A DNA stretch of 61,698 nucleotides from Chlamydiae bacterium CG10_big_fil_rev_8_21_14_0_10_42_34 (GTDB lineage: Bacteria; Chlamydiota; Chlamydiia; Chlamydiales; SM23-39), in assembly GCA_002773795.1 (NCBI GenBank), contig PFAD01000008.1, positions 1 to 61,698 on the forward strand, in the 5' to 3' direction. Shown here one piece after another: positions 16,601 through 24,451 of this stretch. The number at the start of each line of letters is the position of its first letter. Positions within the stretch are counted from its first letter, which is position 1. A program made the translations under genes and the position numbers. The notes beneath the pieces are model-generated. The model made no database searches, had not been told where the DNA came from, and was given only the letters and a program-made list of their open reading frames with translations.

Positions 16601-18964
16601 CCACTCTTCAGAAAGGAGATCTTTTCCTTGGTCAGAGTAAATCGTCTTAGAAGTTTGTCTTTTAAAAAGATCGTACTCATAACATACTTTGCTTCCATCT
16701 GAATACAGAGTCTTTTCCAGGGTACCGTTTCTGTTGTAGAAATGGCGGATTTGAATTCCATCAGCCTGGGTCACCAAAGTAGGCTTTCTGAACAGATTAT
16801 AAGTGTTTAAGGTCTTCTCTTTGAGAGGCATTTCAGCCATTGCAAGATTGCCGTGTATGTCATAATCAAACTTCAGAATCGGACTACAGGTTTGTTCTTC
16901 TTCATTCTTGCATTTGGGGAGTTCCGTACTCTTGCGATTTCCGAAAAAATCATAGGTGTGAATCGTTTGATTTCCCCTGAAATCTGATTGTGAAAGAATC
17001 CGTCCTTTCAGATCATAAGAGGTAATCGCGATTTTTCCCGTATCGGGCTCTTCGCAGTATTTAAGGCGATTTGCCCGATCATAGGCAAAAATCTTTTTTG
17101 GAGAGCCGACTTCTTTTGACTCCTCAAGATTTCCTACAGCATTATAAAGATAGGTATTTTCTCTACTTACTGGGGTTGTTTTTCGTTCGATCAAACCAAA
17201 ATTATTATAGCCGGTTGTAATAGTGTATCGACTGATTCCCAAGGAATCGAAAACTTCCTCGGTATGAACTCTTTGATTCAGATAGGTGTATTTAATTGTT
17301 TTTAATGGCTTTAGGGTCTGAGTATTAAGGTCTATGTATGATTCGGAAATCGATTCTGGCAACCCAGAGAGATTATCGCGTTCATATCGTTTCTCGAGTC
17401 TCTGGGTTACTCCTTCAAAGTGATTAGGATCAGAGGAGTAGCCATCATCGATGATTTCTCGAATAACAAGGTTATCATTGTCATAAATGAAGAATTCTCG
17501 AATGAGAATCTTCCCCTTTTTGTCTTTGGTAAGCTTTGTTGTGCAAAGATCAGTTCCAGGTTTGTAAAAATATTCGTAAGTCGGGCCTTCTTCCTCATGT
17601 TCAGTTTTAAGAAGATTAAACTGATCCTTGTAAAAGGAATAAGTTTTACGATAACTTTCGCTGCCGCTGCAACGTCCAAATGCATCGATTTGTAGAGGTG
17701 TTGTTTCCTTGCCCGTGAGATATCCCCAGAGTATCTCCTCTACAACATTGCCTGCATCATAGACAAATGTTTTTGCAAATAGGGGGAGATGATTCTCGTC
17801 ATACATCGCTTTGCAGCACAGCTCCGCCCCTTCCCAGTAAAATTTTTGAGATGAATGAAGTTGGCCTTTTTCATTGAAATACTCAATTAAAGTCAGTCGC
17901 TCTGAATCATGGTGATACCGAATAAGAAGCCCTTCGGCATCTCTTGCATCTGTATGGTTCGGGTAATAGGAAAAGCTAGCAATCGCAATTTTTTCGTCGT
18001 TGGGCCCTACAGGAGCTAGGATTTTTTCCACTTTGTCTATGTGAAATTCTTTTTGTTTGGGTTTTTTAGCCCATTTTCTTTCCTGGTCCATATTCGATGG
18101 AAAGTAGTATTGAACTGAAAAAGACTCCTTTCCCGCCAAATCGATAGATGCTAGACGAGCACCGATTCCTTTTCTCCCTGGAGTTAGGTTAAACTTTTCA
18201 AAGGGACGGCAGTTGCTGTGCATTTCATTAATATACTCGCGATACTCATGGCGGGCAGTTTTATAATGAAACTGTTTTCCATCAGAGGTGCTGAATTTGA
18301 TCTCAAAAGGTTTTTGTTTTTCTGATGGAAAACAGTCGATATCTATGGCTGCATAAACTTTGTCTCCAGCAGGATTTGTTGATTCAATTCTTTTTAGATT
18401 AGTTGTTTTTTTATCATGGATGTAACGTATCTGATGACCATCAGAAAGTTTCTCCGTTTCTAGGAGGTAAAAATTTTTCCCCCAGTCATTTTGATTATAT
18501 TTATGCAGGCTCGGTCCTCGATATATTTTTTGTCCCCCATCTGGTAACAATAAAATTGCAACCCCTGCCTTTAGATCGATTTGTAGGAGATTGTTTTGCG
18601 AGTTCGTTCGACTGCTTAGTTTTCCTGAGGGTCGGCTTACACTATTCATTGGTTTGAGAAAAATAGTATGTTTTGAGTTTTTGTGGCTGTAAGCATAGGG
18701 GATCATATTCCCGCTTGGATCTGGTAGATATGCTTTAAACTGCTTTCTATCAAGGTGAGTCTCTATAAACAGATTAGTATGGGGGAATAGATTCCATCCT
18801 CCCTGGACCATCCAGCCAACTCGTGTGGCTCTCAAAATAAGATCGAAATTTTCGGAAGTTCTCTCTAGAGCCCCAGAACTCGAATATGTCCTCAAAATAG
18901 GAATAGGCTGTGCGCCCTGCACCACAGCATCTTGGAACGAAATATTCAGATTGCCCGTAATCAC
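13637..18964 (-). CDS. RHS/YD-repeat protein with C-terminal hydrolase-like domain
   Basis: A 1775-residue RHS-family protein. The N-terminal part has the family opening ITGNLNISFQDAVVQGAQP; the middle (about 560-1330) is made of YD repeats such as YDLFKRQT and YDPLGFLEK; the RHS core ends with FYDPTLGRWLNPDP. The 300-residue tip (about 1474-1775) looks like an alpha/beta-hydrolase of the chlamydial DUF687 kind: HSENG (S1649), GKDYV (D1701) and VDHGFLSPTYQ (H1742) could be the triad. The frame is open upstream to 19063 and encodes an apparent signal peptide, but no start codon in frame precedes it; GTG at 18964 is only the first available start. The gene leads a coupled three-gene cassette. 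Confidence 0.85.
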   Translation of the reverse strand: MITGNLNISFQDAVVQGAQPIPILRTYSSSGALERTSENFDLILRATRVGWMVQGGWNLFPHTNLFIETHLDRKQFKAYLPDPSGNMIPYAYSHKNSKHTIFLKPMNSVSRPSGKLSSRTNSQNNLLQIDLKAGVAILLLPDGGQKIYRGPSLHKYNQNDWGKNFYLLETEKLSDGHQIRYIHDKKTTNLKRIESTNPAGDKVYAAIDIDCFPSEKQKPFEIKFSTSDGKQFHYKTARHEYREYINEMHSNCRPFEKFNLTPGRKGIGARLASIDLAGKESFSVQYYFPSNMDQERKWAKKPKQKEFHIDKVEKILAPVGPNDEKIAIASFSYYPNHTDARDAEGLLIRYHHDSERLTLIEYFNEKGQLHSSQKFYWEGAELCCKAMYDENHLPLFAKTFVYDAGNVVEEILWGYLTGKETTPLQIDAFGRCSGSESYRKTYSFYKDQFNLLKTEHEEEGPTYEYFYKPGTDLCTTKLTKDKKGKILIREFFIYDNDNLVIREIIDDGYSSDPNHFEGVTQRLEKRYERDNLSGLPESISESYIDLNTQTLKPLKTIKYTYLNQRVHTEEVFDSLGISRYTITTGYNNFGLIERKTTPVSRENTYLYNAVGNLEESKEVGSPKKIFAYDRANRLKYCEEPDTGKIAITSYDLKGRILSQSDFRGNQTIHTYDFFGNRKSTELPKCKNEEEQTCSPILKFDYDIHGNLAMAEMPLKEKTLNTYNLFRKPTLVTQADGIQIRHFYNRNGTLEKTLYSDGSKVCYEYDLFKRQTSKTIYSDQGKDLLSEEWKYSSFQLLSYTDTRGLKTQFTYDGAGRKIKEEAKDRKVIFTYDPLGFLEKMDNGVTAFIQKHNVEGLIEEQWEEDPTGRIENWMKFFYDKENRKEKALRKTSQGESVDLFSYTDGKLSSHTNPNGHVMTFVWNEFFKNDLDQNVLQKTMTDPLGQATIETYDAGERIVSREKKNPQGQIVFKERFLYDASGNQAKRISYVYTEGAPTKEISITWKYDAMGRVKEETESGQKTTFYDYDSKGRLEWKTLPNGIRLHYRYDNADRLEELISSDGKIHYQYSYEAGPDPIQITDLIHETALIRRYNLFGQVVSETNSRGLSSRWDYDSIGRCILFTLPDSSSVAYPTQGAHISAVQRKDPQGTLLYEHSYRKFDCNGHVAEEDCIFNLGTVQTTHDLMERPNSQTCPQMEHSITYGPSGLVTETYNSLFGEKLYKHDALNQLKEEGDQTYDFDSLGNPTEFEINDLNQISATPECTLTYDDNGNPKERTIVDGLIEYQFDPLGRLIEITTAEKRKVLYFYDPLSRLFAKEIYSYTSNAWKKEKKVFYLYDRDREIGTQDEVGHPLELKILGLGIREDIGAAIALEIEGNVYAPLHDFNGNIVAIVSPDGKIAEKYKIDAFGKESSPSHLNPWRFSSKRCEEGLVFFGLRFYDPTLGRWLNPDPAGFADGANLYVFVQNNPLNRLDLFGLFSEDAFGQVQINVPIPVIPRLPGFSAFLGKGSINGIEVDIVLCCGHWHQLQFTPEELKVGNANIMNHLHELTPSEGTYFSLVTVGNGIYTTLDECFTMSKQVGQQVGDTLLMALYNPTGLSSCGLGCGIDLERTRKEREGTETPIVCLTRQFMVTTGEKLYNINPQSLWLCIPHSENGVITKRALEGMTEGQQQILQKILHIFAVGPAEPLSRKQGASVINVYSGKDYVTGFGPFGYAKSYMNNPDYDIRKLSCQSSASQCNFWIVDHGFLSPTYQKAWGDHIKELKKETLFYGGSNENSR

Positions 18965-19331
18965 ATTAACATGATGGAAGATTGTAGGATCTTCGTTTTC
19001 AGAGAAAATCTGATTCGAATCAGCAAATATGAAAAAGGGAACCAGTAGCAGAATGAAGAGGCTTCACACTATTTCTAACCTGATGAAAATAGGTGGCATT
19101 CTAGATAAAGTAAAAATTTTCATACAATAAATATTTACTATCTACTCACTAAAGTTGAAGCATCACTGTTGGTATTTGAGGAGGCGGAAATTTTGCAGAA
19201 TTGAGGTTGTTTTAGGGTTCTGTAATCCAAGCATGCAGGATTTTATAGTGATTTAGAACGCTTAGATTATAGATTTTTCGTCTTGGACACTAAAGTTGCA
19301 TCGAGTATACTTTTGTTTTAAAGGAATGCTC
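18965..19331. other. Divergent intergenic region with remnant RHS signal-peptide sequence
   Basis: The first 99 bases (18965-19063, minus strand) encode the apparent RHS signal peptide in frame (SLFILLLVPFFIFADSN) and the residues joining it to the RHS protein; a TGA at 19064-19066 blocks the frame. Further on, the 11-base unit CACTAAAGTTG occurs twice (about 19146 and 19286). I see no RNA gene or clear promoter. Confidence 0.5.
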
Positions 19332-20144
19332 ATGGATTGGACTCAGGTAGAAAGATCATTTTCTAGAGCAGTAGCTAACTCATTTTCAAAAAAGAAAATC
19401 ATGCTCACATTCCCTGTTTTGATTTTGTGTGGCATTTTGGTCGTTTTTTGTAGGGCTGTCGCAAATGATGCAAGCGCATGGGTTTCTATGAGCTTGGCCT
19501 TCTTGCCCATTTTACTCTCTTCCGGCATCCTTTTAGCTTTGGGTGTCCTTTTGATTCGGATTCATGCACATGAAGTGAAGGGGCTGCGTTTAAGCTTTAG
19601 AAGACTGATCTCTGGATCTGTTGATTTGATTATGGGAACTTCCTACCTCTCGATCCCAACAATTTTGGTTTACCTGTTTTTGTGGATGGCTCTTGGGATC
19701 TTTTTTCTCCTGGGACAAATTCCAGGAATTGGTGAGTTTTTTAGCGTTGTTTTTGCTTTTGCTCCGTTCTTGTTGATTTTTGGCTCCCTTCTCCTTTGTA
19801 TCGTCAATTTGGGTCTTTTGTTTTTTGTCGCTCCTGCAGCGGCATTTCAGCCCTTAAAGCGGACATCTCTCGCAAAGCGAGTTTTGGGTTTGTTTAAAGG
19901 AAGGCTCCTTAGTAGCATCGCCTTATTTCTACTTGCATTGGTGCCGATTGCCCTTGTATCGGGTCTTTTAAGCCTTTCTGCCATTTTAACGAATGTTCAC
20001 GCCACCTCTGATCAGTCTCTGGCAGTTGCTATTGAATGGTTTTTTATCATGATCCCGTTTGCAGCTGTTTTAACGCCGGCTGTGATCTTCTTTTTCAACT
20101 TTGCTGCTGAGAGTCATCAGCTGTTGCATCCGCAAACACAATGA
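19332..20144 (+). CDS. Polytopic membrane protein of unknown function
   Basis: A 270-residue membrane protein with about six long hydrophobic helices and a short charged N-terminus (MDWTQVERSFSRAVANSF). I chose the ATG at 19332, which has AAGGA seven bases upstream. It contains the loop LLGQIPGIGEFFSVVFAFAP typical of uncharacterised multi-pass proteins. Family not recognised. It overlaps the FAD oxidoreductase gene by 4 bp (ATGA), so the pair is co-translated. Confidence 0.75.
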   Translation: MDWTQVERSFSRAVANSFSKKKIMLTFPVLILCGILVVFCRAVANDASAWVSMSLAFLPILLSSGILLALGVLLIRIHAHEVKGLRLSFRRLISGSVDLIMGTSYLSIPTILVYLFLWMALGIFFLLGQIPGIGEFFSVVFAFAPFLLIFGSLLLCIVNLGLLFFVAPAAAFQPLKRTSLAKRVLGLFKGRLLSSIALFLLALVPIALVSGLLSLSAILTNVHATSDQSLAVAIEWFFIMIPFAAVLTPAVIFFFNFAAESHQLLHPQTQ

Positions 20145-21001
20145 AAGTAGCAGTTGTTGGCGCCGGGTATGCCGGTATGGCACTCGCATGGTTTTTGTCT
20201 CAAAACAATGTAGATACCACCGTTTTTGATGTGGGGGGGGGTGCTTCCCATGTTTCAACAGGACTTTTGCATACAGCTCCTGGAAAATGGGCAAATCCTA
20301 CTTGGCGAGGTGCTGAGGGGATGGCAGCTACCACTGAACTTTTGGAAATAGCCAGCAAAGAGCGCCCCTGTTTTTTAAGAAACGGAATCATGCGTATTGC
20401 TGCAAATGATGTGCAAAGAGAAAAGTTTGGGGGGGATAAATTGTGGATCCCCGAGGGAATCACCGTCTTTTCAGGTCTTTATATCAATGAGCTAAAAAAG
20501 GTGTGTAAAAATGTCTGCTTCCTCAATCAAAGAGTTGAAGATCTCTCCGAGCTAAATGCTTTTGACGTTGTTATTTTAGCTGCTGGATCTGAAGTTTCAA
20601 GATTTGTCGACTTACCTTTAAAACGGACGATCGGGCAGTGCCTTCTTTGTCGATGGAAGGAAAGGCTCCCCATGAGCCTTTTATCCAATGGCCATATCAC
20701 TCCGACAGAAGATCCAGATCTTTGTCTTGTTGGATCTACATATGAGCATACAAAAGAGCCCGACCCAGAAAAAGCACTTCAGCTTTTAGATGTCTGTGCC
20801 AAATTTTACCCCCCAGCCAAGGACTTTGAGGTGCTAGAAATTAGATCTGGGGTGAGGGTCTCTCCCAAAGTAGGCTACCGGCCTATTGTTGAGAAAATAG
20901 GCCCTAAGACGTGGGTCTTTACAGGATTTGGCTCCAGAGGGCTTATTTACCATGCGATGCTTGCTAAGTCACTAATAATGAACGAGATATTGCCATTGTA
21001 A
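20141..21001 (+). CDS. FAD-dependent oxidoreductase, D-amino-acid oxidase/dehydrogenase fold
   Basis: A 286-residue flavoprotein of the DAO superfamily. The N-terminal Rossmann motif is VVGAGYAGMALAWFLSQ, followed by an acidic residue at the end of strand 2, and the C-terminal FAD motif is GFGSRGLIYHAMLA. It is short for a D-amino-acid dehydrogenase (usually about 400 residues), so substrate assignment is not safe. Chlamydiaceae carry a gene annotated as D-amino-acid dehydrogenase in the same broad neighbourhood as hflX and phnP, which this may correspond to. Confidence 0.8.
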   Translation: MKVAVVGAGYAGMALAWFLSQNNVDTTVFDVGGGASHVSTGLLHTAPGKWANPTWRGAEGMAATTELLEIASKERPCFLRNGIMRIAANDVQREKFGGDKLWIPEGITVFSGLYINELKKVCKNVCFLNQRVEDLSELNAFDVVILAAGSEVSRFVDLPLKRTIGQCLLCRWKERLPMSLLSNGHITPTEDPDLCLVGSTYEHTKEPDPEKALQLLDVCAKFYPPAKDFEVLEIRSGVRVSPKVGYRPIVEKIGPKTWVFTGFGSRGLIYHAMLAKSLIMNEILPL

Positions 21002-21024
21002 ATAATTATTTGATATGGTATAAT
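20996..21024 (+). promoter_or_regulatory. Sigma70-type promoter for the small gene at 21048
   Basis: TTGTAA (20996-21001) and TATAAT (21019-21024) are separated by exactly 17 bp, with a TATGG extension in front of the -10. It overlaps the stop of the FAD oxidoreductase gene. Confidence 0.65.
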
Positions 21025-21047
21025 AGATAGACGGAGGAGTGCTGATT

Positions 21048-21278
21048 ATGGTTTATTATTCAGATATTGAAAACAAAGCCTTGCACGATCTAAGGCAGAT
21101 CGACCCTTCTATTCCTACTGAATATGAAGAGAGTCTCGATAAAACCCAGCTTTTCGATCTCATCGATATGCTTCAAGAGTTTTCCCACCCCGATGAAATG
21201 AATGAGCTTGTTGGGGCCTCAGGCAGCGTCCATTTCTTTTGCGACACTATGGGTGAACTTCGTATGATTCATTTGTAA
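21048..21278 (+). CDS. Small acidic protein of unknown function
   Basis: A 76-residue protein with its own promoter and a strong GGAGGAG ribosome site before the ATG at 21048. It is acidic and helical at first (YSDIENKALHDLRQID), with a C-terminal part that looks like a small beta hairpin (SVHFFCDTMGELRMIHL). No membrane or zinc motif is seen and I do not recognise the family. The clear promoter and ribosome site make expression likely. Confidence 0.65.
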   Translation: MVYYSDIENKALHDLRQIDPSIPTEYEESLDKTQLFDLIDMLQEFSHPDEMNELVGASGSVHFFCDTMGELRMIHL

Positions 21279-21281
21279 TCT

Positions 21282-21698
21282 TCAAATAAGCTTTTGCATT
21301 TGGGATAAGGAGCGAATGGTTTTTCGGACCTTTTTTGCCATCTCTAAGAATTTGGTAAGTTTTCTTCCCTCTTTCCCAATTGCTTTCTGAAATGCCGTCC
21401 CGTTATGTCTTGCGGGATTGATCTTGCCACTTTTAACTAACGATATGCATAGAGCTGAATTTATCTCATAGTGTTGCTTTAGAGCTAAAAGCTGTAGTAG
21501 AAATTGACTGTAGGCATTTTTGATTTTTCGTAGAGACTTTTGGTTAAGCTCTCCCTTTTCCCATTCCTTTATTGTCTTTTTAATAGCATCACAGTAATCG
21601 TTAAGGTTGCAGATCATCTGCTTCGCTTTCGATAAATTACACTCCAATTGAAGAAGAGGATTGTGGCAGATAATGCGTGAAGCTAAAAAGATTCTCAA
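21282..21698 (-). CDS. Helical basic protein, tandem paralog 2
   Basis: A 138-residue, Lys-rich all-helical protein. Its ending (EMAKKVRKTIRSLSQMQKLI) resembles that of the gene just upstream (EMSSRKIKQLFRSLKTISNLI), and both have an LLQLEC or LIQQEC motif near the start of the helical part, so they are probably tandem duplicates. The start is a TTG at 21698 with GAGGG upstream, in the 13-bp gap after its paralog. Unknown family; the helical, charged, unpaired nature would fit a secreted effector or chaperone, but no evidence decides. Confidence 0.55.
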   Translation of the reverse strand: MRIFLASRIICHNPLLQLECNLSKAKQMICNLNDYCDAIKKTIKEWEKGELNQKSLRKIKNAYSQFLLQLLALKQHYEINSALCISLVKSGKINPARHNGTAFQKAIGKEGRKLTKFLEMAKKVRKTIRSLSQMQKLI

Positions 21699-21711
21699 CG
21701 ATTTACGACCC

Positions 21712-22203
21712 TCAAATGAGATTGCTTATTGTTTTTAGTGATCTAAAAAGCTGCTTAATTTTGCGTGAACTCATCTCTAAATCTTTAAGAATTTTTTTTT
21801 CATGACTTAGACAGACTTCTCCAATTTTCAAGCACTGTTTGCCTTCATCACTCGTAGAAAATTCAATAGGGATTGATTGTAAAGTTAGAATTCTTTGCGA
21901 ATGTTTTGATAACTTTATTTTGTGTGTGTCTGCAGCTTTTTTTGCGAGATTTTTTGTGTCTTTTTTTATAAGTTGAATTTCAGAGGATAGCGAGGACAAG
22001 TTTTCTGGATTCTGCCTTATGCTTTGCATAAGAGCATTAATTTTTTCGATCGTATTTTTACACTCTTGTTGAATAAGCATCGGGTCAACCATATTTACAG
22101 CCGCTGAGAAACTCAGTAGTTGAATTTTTCTTACGCTGTCTTGGAACATTTCTCTATAAGCGTTTGCTTCTTTGGTCTTTTGGGTAGGTGACAAGAGTGA
22201 CAT
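21712..22203 (-). CDS. Helical coiled-coil-like protein, tandem paralog 1
   Basis: A 163-residue soluble protein, mostly alpha-helical with several heptad-like stretches (IQQECKNTIEKINALM and EIQLIKKDTKNLAKKAAD). It begins with ATG at 22203 after a GGAGG-like site. It appears to be the first gene of a two-gene unit with its shorter paralog at 21282-21698. Not recognised; not obviously related to known chlamydial chaperones. Confidence 0.6.
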   Translation of the reverse strand: MSLLSPTQKTKEANAYREMFQDSVRKIQLLSFSAAVNMVDPMLIQQECKNTIEKINALMQSIRQNPENLSSLSSEIQLIKKDTKNLAKKAADTHKIKLSKHSQRILTLQSIPIEFSTSDEGKQCLKIGEVCLSHEKKILKDLEMSSRKIKQLFRSLKTISNLI

Positions 22204-22254
22204 AATTGCCTTTTGGAGGTTGGTGAGGCAGAGATTTTACCCCGCATCTTCAAA

Positions 22255-22282
22255 TTGTTTAAAGTAAAAAAAAGTCTATACT
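22255..22282 (+). promoter_or_regulatory. Sigma70-type promoter for the phnP-like/hflX operon
   Basis: TTGTTT (22255-22260) and TATACT (22277-22282) with a 16-bp spacer, giving an expected transcript start near 22289 and a leader of about 30-45 bases that includes the hairpin at 22324-22344. Confidence 0.5.
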
Positions 22283-22317
22283 TTTCGGCTCAATTGCAAT
22301 TTTTCTCATAAAGGCAT

Positions 22318-23109
22318 ATGATCTGTACCTCTATGAGAGGTACATTTTTATTTTTAGGAACAGGCGCGTCTGCAGGGGTCCCAGTGATCGGCTGCAAGTG
22401 TGCTACTTGTCTATCAACTTCTCCCAAGAACAAGCGGTTTCGCCCGTCGGGTTTAATCTCTGTGGGGGGCACATCCCTTTTGATCGATATTGGTCCAGAT
22501 TTTAGGAGTCAAGCCCTTCAGTTCAATGTGGATTCAGTGGATGGGCTCCTTTTAACTCATACCCACTACGACCACATTGCAGGCATTGATGAGGTTCGCG
22601 TATTCAATATTCGACAGAAAAAAGAGCTTCCCTGCCTTCTTTCAAAGGAAAGTTTTGACGAGCTCAAAACCCGCTACCACTATTTTTTTAATAAAGAGGG
22701 GTTAAGCGCTAAGTTGGATTTCCAGGTTCTTGAAAGTGATCGCGGTATGGTTGATTTTCTAGGGGTGAAAATAGGGTATTGCAGCTTTACTCAAGGGGGT
22801 ATGCTTGTGACAGGTTTTCGCGTTGGGGATTTTGCCTATATTTCTGACATTCAAAAGGTTGATGATTCGATTTTCGACTCGCTTAAAGGGGTTCGCACGC
22901 TTGTTTTAAGTGCGCTGAAGCCTGAAGAGTCCCATTTTCACTTATCGTTTGATGAAGCTGTCGGTTTCTCAAATCGCGTTGGAGCAAAAAATACTTGGCT
23001 TACTCATGTTGGCCATTTTAATGATCATGATGCATTGAATGCTCTTCTCCCTAGTGGAGTGCAAGTTGCCTATGATGGCTTACAAGTGGAGTTTTTATGC
23101 GAGATGTAG
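22318..23109 (+). CDS. Metallo-beta-lactamase fold hydrolase, PhnP-like
   Basis: A 263-residue (or 258-residue) MBL-fold hydrolase. It opens with FLGTGASAGVPVIGCKCATC, the PhnP/cyclic-phosphodiesterase pattern with a Cys cluster, and carries the metal site THTHYDHIAG (HxHxDH) plus later ligands in SDIQKV and LTHVGH. Related enzymes cleave cyclic phosphodiesters; no other phn genes are present, so phosphonate metabolism is unlikely and the substrate is unknown. ATG at 22318 has AAAGG very close; ATG at 22333 sits in the loop of a hairpin. It overlaps hflX by 13 bp, the same gene order as in Chlamydia. Confidence 0.85.
   Translation: MICTSMRGTFLFLGTGASAGVPVIGCKCATCLSTSPKNKRFRPSGLISVGGTSLLIDIGPDFRSQALQFNVDSVDGLLLTHTHYDHIAGIDEVRVFNIRQKKELPCLLSKESFDELKTRYHYFFNKEGLSAKLDFQVLESDRGMVDFLGVKIGYCSFTQGGMLVTGFRVGDFAYISDIQKVDDSIFDSLKGVRTLVLSALKPEESHFHLSFDEAVGFSNRVGAKNTWLTHVGHFNDHDALNALLPSGVQVAYDGLQVEFLCEM
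22324..22344 (+). promoter_or_regulatory. Hairpin enclosing a candidate start codon
   Basis: TGTACCTC and GAGGTACA make a perfect 8-bp inverted repeat with a five-base loop that contains the ATG at 22333. In the mRNA this would present or hide the start of the PhnP-like protein. Chance cannot be excluded. Confidence 0.4.
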
Positions 23110-24416
23110 TAGCTCCTAAACAAAATACGGGTCAAGGGCGCTTGCAGGATTTACCTCCTGAGGAGATGCGGGCAATCTTAGTCGGAACCTATTCAAAAGA
23201 TAAGCAGCTTTGTGTTGAGCAACTCGATGAGCTTGAAAGCTTAGGCGATACATACGGTCTGACAACGTTTCTTAAGCTCCCTTGCCCGATTAAATCCTAC
23301 GATGCGGGTACATTTATCGGCAGTGGTAAGATTGAGGAGATTAAGCTTTTGAAAGAGGATCTCCATTGCCATGTAGTGATTTTTGATGATGAGATCTCAC
23401 CGCAGCAACAGAGAAATTTGGAAAAGCTGTTAGAGTGCGTTGTCATTGATCGTACGGAACTAATTTTAGGTGTTTTTGGTCAAAGAGCGCGGACGCGCGA
23501 GGCGAAAATACAAATTGAGCTGGCTACATTTCGCTATCAGATGCCTCGACTTCGAAGGCTGTGGACACACTTGCACAGACAGCGTTCAGGCGGTGCAGGT
23601 GGTGGCGCGGTAAAAGGGGAAGGGGAAAAGCAGATCGAGATCGATAGAAGGATCATCCGCTCAAGAATTGATCGCCTTGAGGAAGAATTTGAGACAGTAA
23701 AAAAGCAGCGCCAAATTCAAAGGCGCCTTCGAGAAAGGACGCGAATCCCCACTTTTGCAATCATTGGCTATACAAACGTTGGGAAATCAACTCTAATGAA
23801 CGCTTTAACGGATGCCGAGGTGCTGGTTGAAGACAAGCTTTTTGCAACGCTTGATCCAACGACTCGCAAGTTCGTCTTGCCGAATAACCAAGCGATTTTA
23901 CTGATCGATACAGTGGGCTTCATTCGAAAAATTCCTCATCAACTTGTCGCCTCGTTTAAAAGTACTTTGGAAGAGTCGGTTCAAGCTGATATTTTGCTCC
24001 ATCTCATCGATGTGAGTAATCCGCATGCTGAAATGCAAGCAGATGCTACTCAAGCTGTTTTAAAAGAGCTTGGAGCGACAAAGCATCCAATCATTACGGT
24101 TCTTAATAAAATAGATCAGGTTGAAAACCCCTTAGCAGCACAGAAAATGAGGATCAAATATCCTAAAACTGTAGAGATCTCTGCTTTGGAAAAGATAGGG
24201 TTCGATGTCTTGCTCGAGACGATGGTGAAAGAAATTTCGCTGTTGCGCAAGACGGTTAAGTTAAGAGTTCCTCAGAGTCACTATGCGATCGTTACTGATG
24301 TTATGAAAGAGGGGAAGGTCGTCTCATGTGAATATGAAGAAAATGACATTCTTCTCGAAATAGAAATTCCGCACCATCTAGAGCACAAAGTCTCCCATTT
24401 CGTTTGCGAATCATAA
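23097..24416 (+). CDS. hflX: Ribosome-associated GTPase HflX
   Basis: A 439-residue HflX. The N-terminal HflX domain includes VGTYSKDKQ and FIGSGKIEEIK; a Gly-rich linker (RSGGAGGGAVKGEGEKQIE) leads to a coiled coil and the G domain with GYTNVGKST (G1), DTVGF (G3) and NKID (G4). HflX binds the 50S subunit and rescues stalled ribosomes under stress. It starts inside the end of the PhnP-like gene (13-bp overlap), so the two are coupled. A hairpin terminator follows the stop. Confidence 0.96.
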   Translation: MRDVVAPKQNTGQGRLQDLPPEEMRAILVGTYSKDKQLCVEQLDELESLGDTYGLTTFLKLPCPIKSYDAGTFIGSGKIEEIKLLKEDLHCHVVIFDDEISPQQQRNLEKLLECVVIDRTELILGVFGQRARTREAKIQIELATFRYQMPRLRRLWTHLHRQRSGGAGGGAVKGEGEKQIEIDRRIIRSRIDRLEEEFETVKKQRQIQRRLRERTRIPTFAIIGYTNVGKSTLMNALTDAEVLVEDKLFATLDPTTRKFVLPNNQAILLIDTVGFIRKIPHQLVASFKSTLEESVQADILLHLIDVSNPHAEMQADATQAVLKELGATKHPIITVLNKIDQVENPLAAQKMRIKYPKTVEISALEKIGFDVLLETMVKEISLLRKTVKLRVPQSHYAIVTDVMKEGKVVSCEYEENDILLEIEIPHHLEHKVSHFVCES

Positions 24417-24444
24417 GGATTCCCCAAGTGCTTGAGGAATCCTT
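24415..24444. terminator. Terminator hairpin between hflX and marC
   Basis: AAGGATTCC pairs with GGAATCCTT, extended by CAAG/CTTG, leaving only a two-base loop. It lies between two convergent genes and could serve both, though T-runs on either side are short. Confidence 0.6.
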
Positions 24445-24451
24445 TAGAAGT

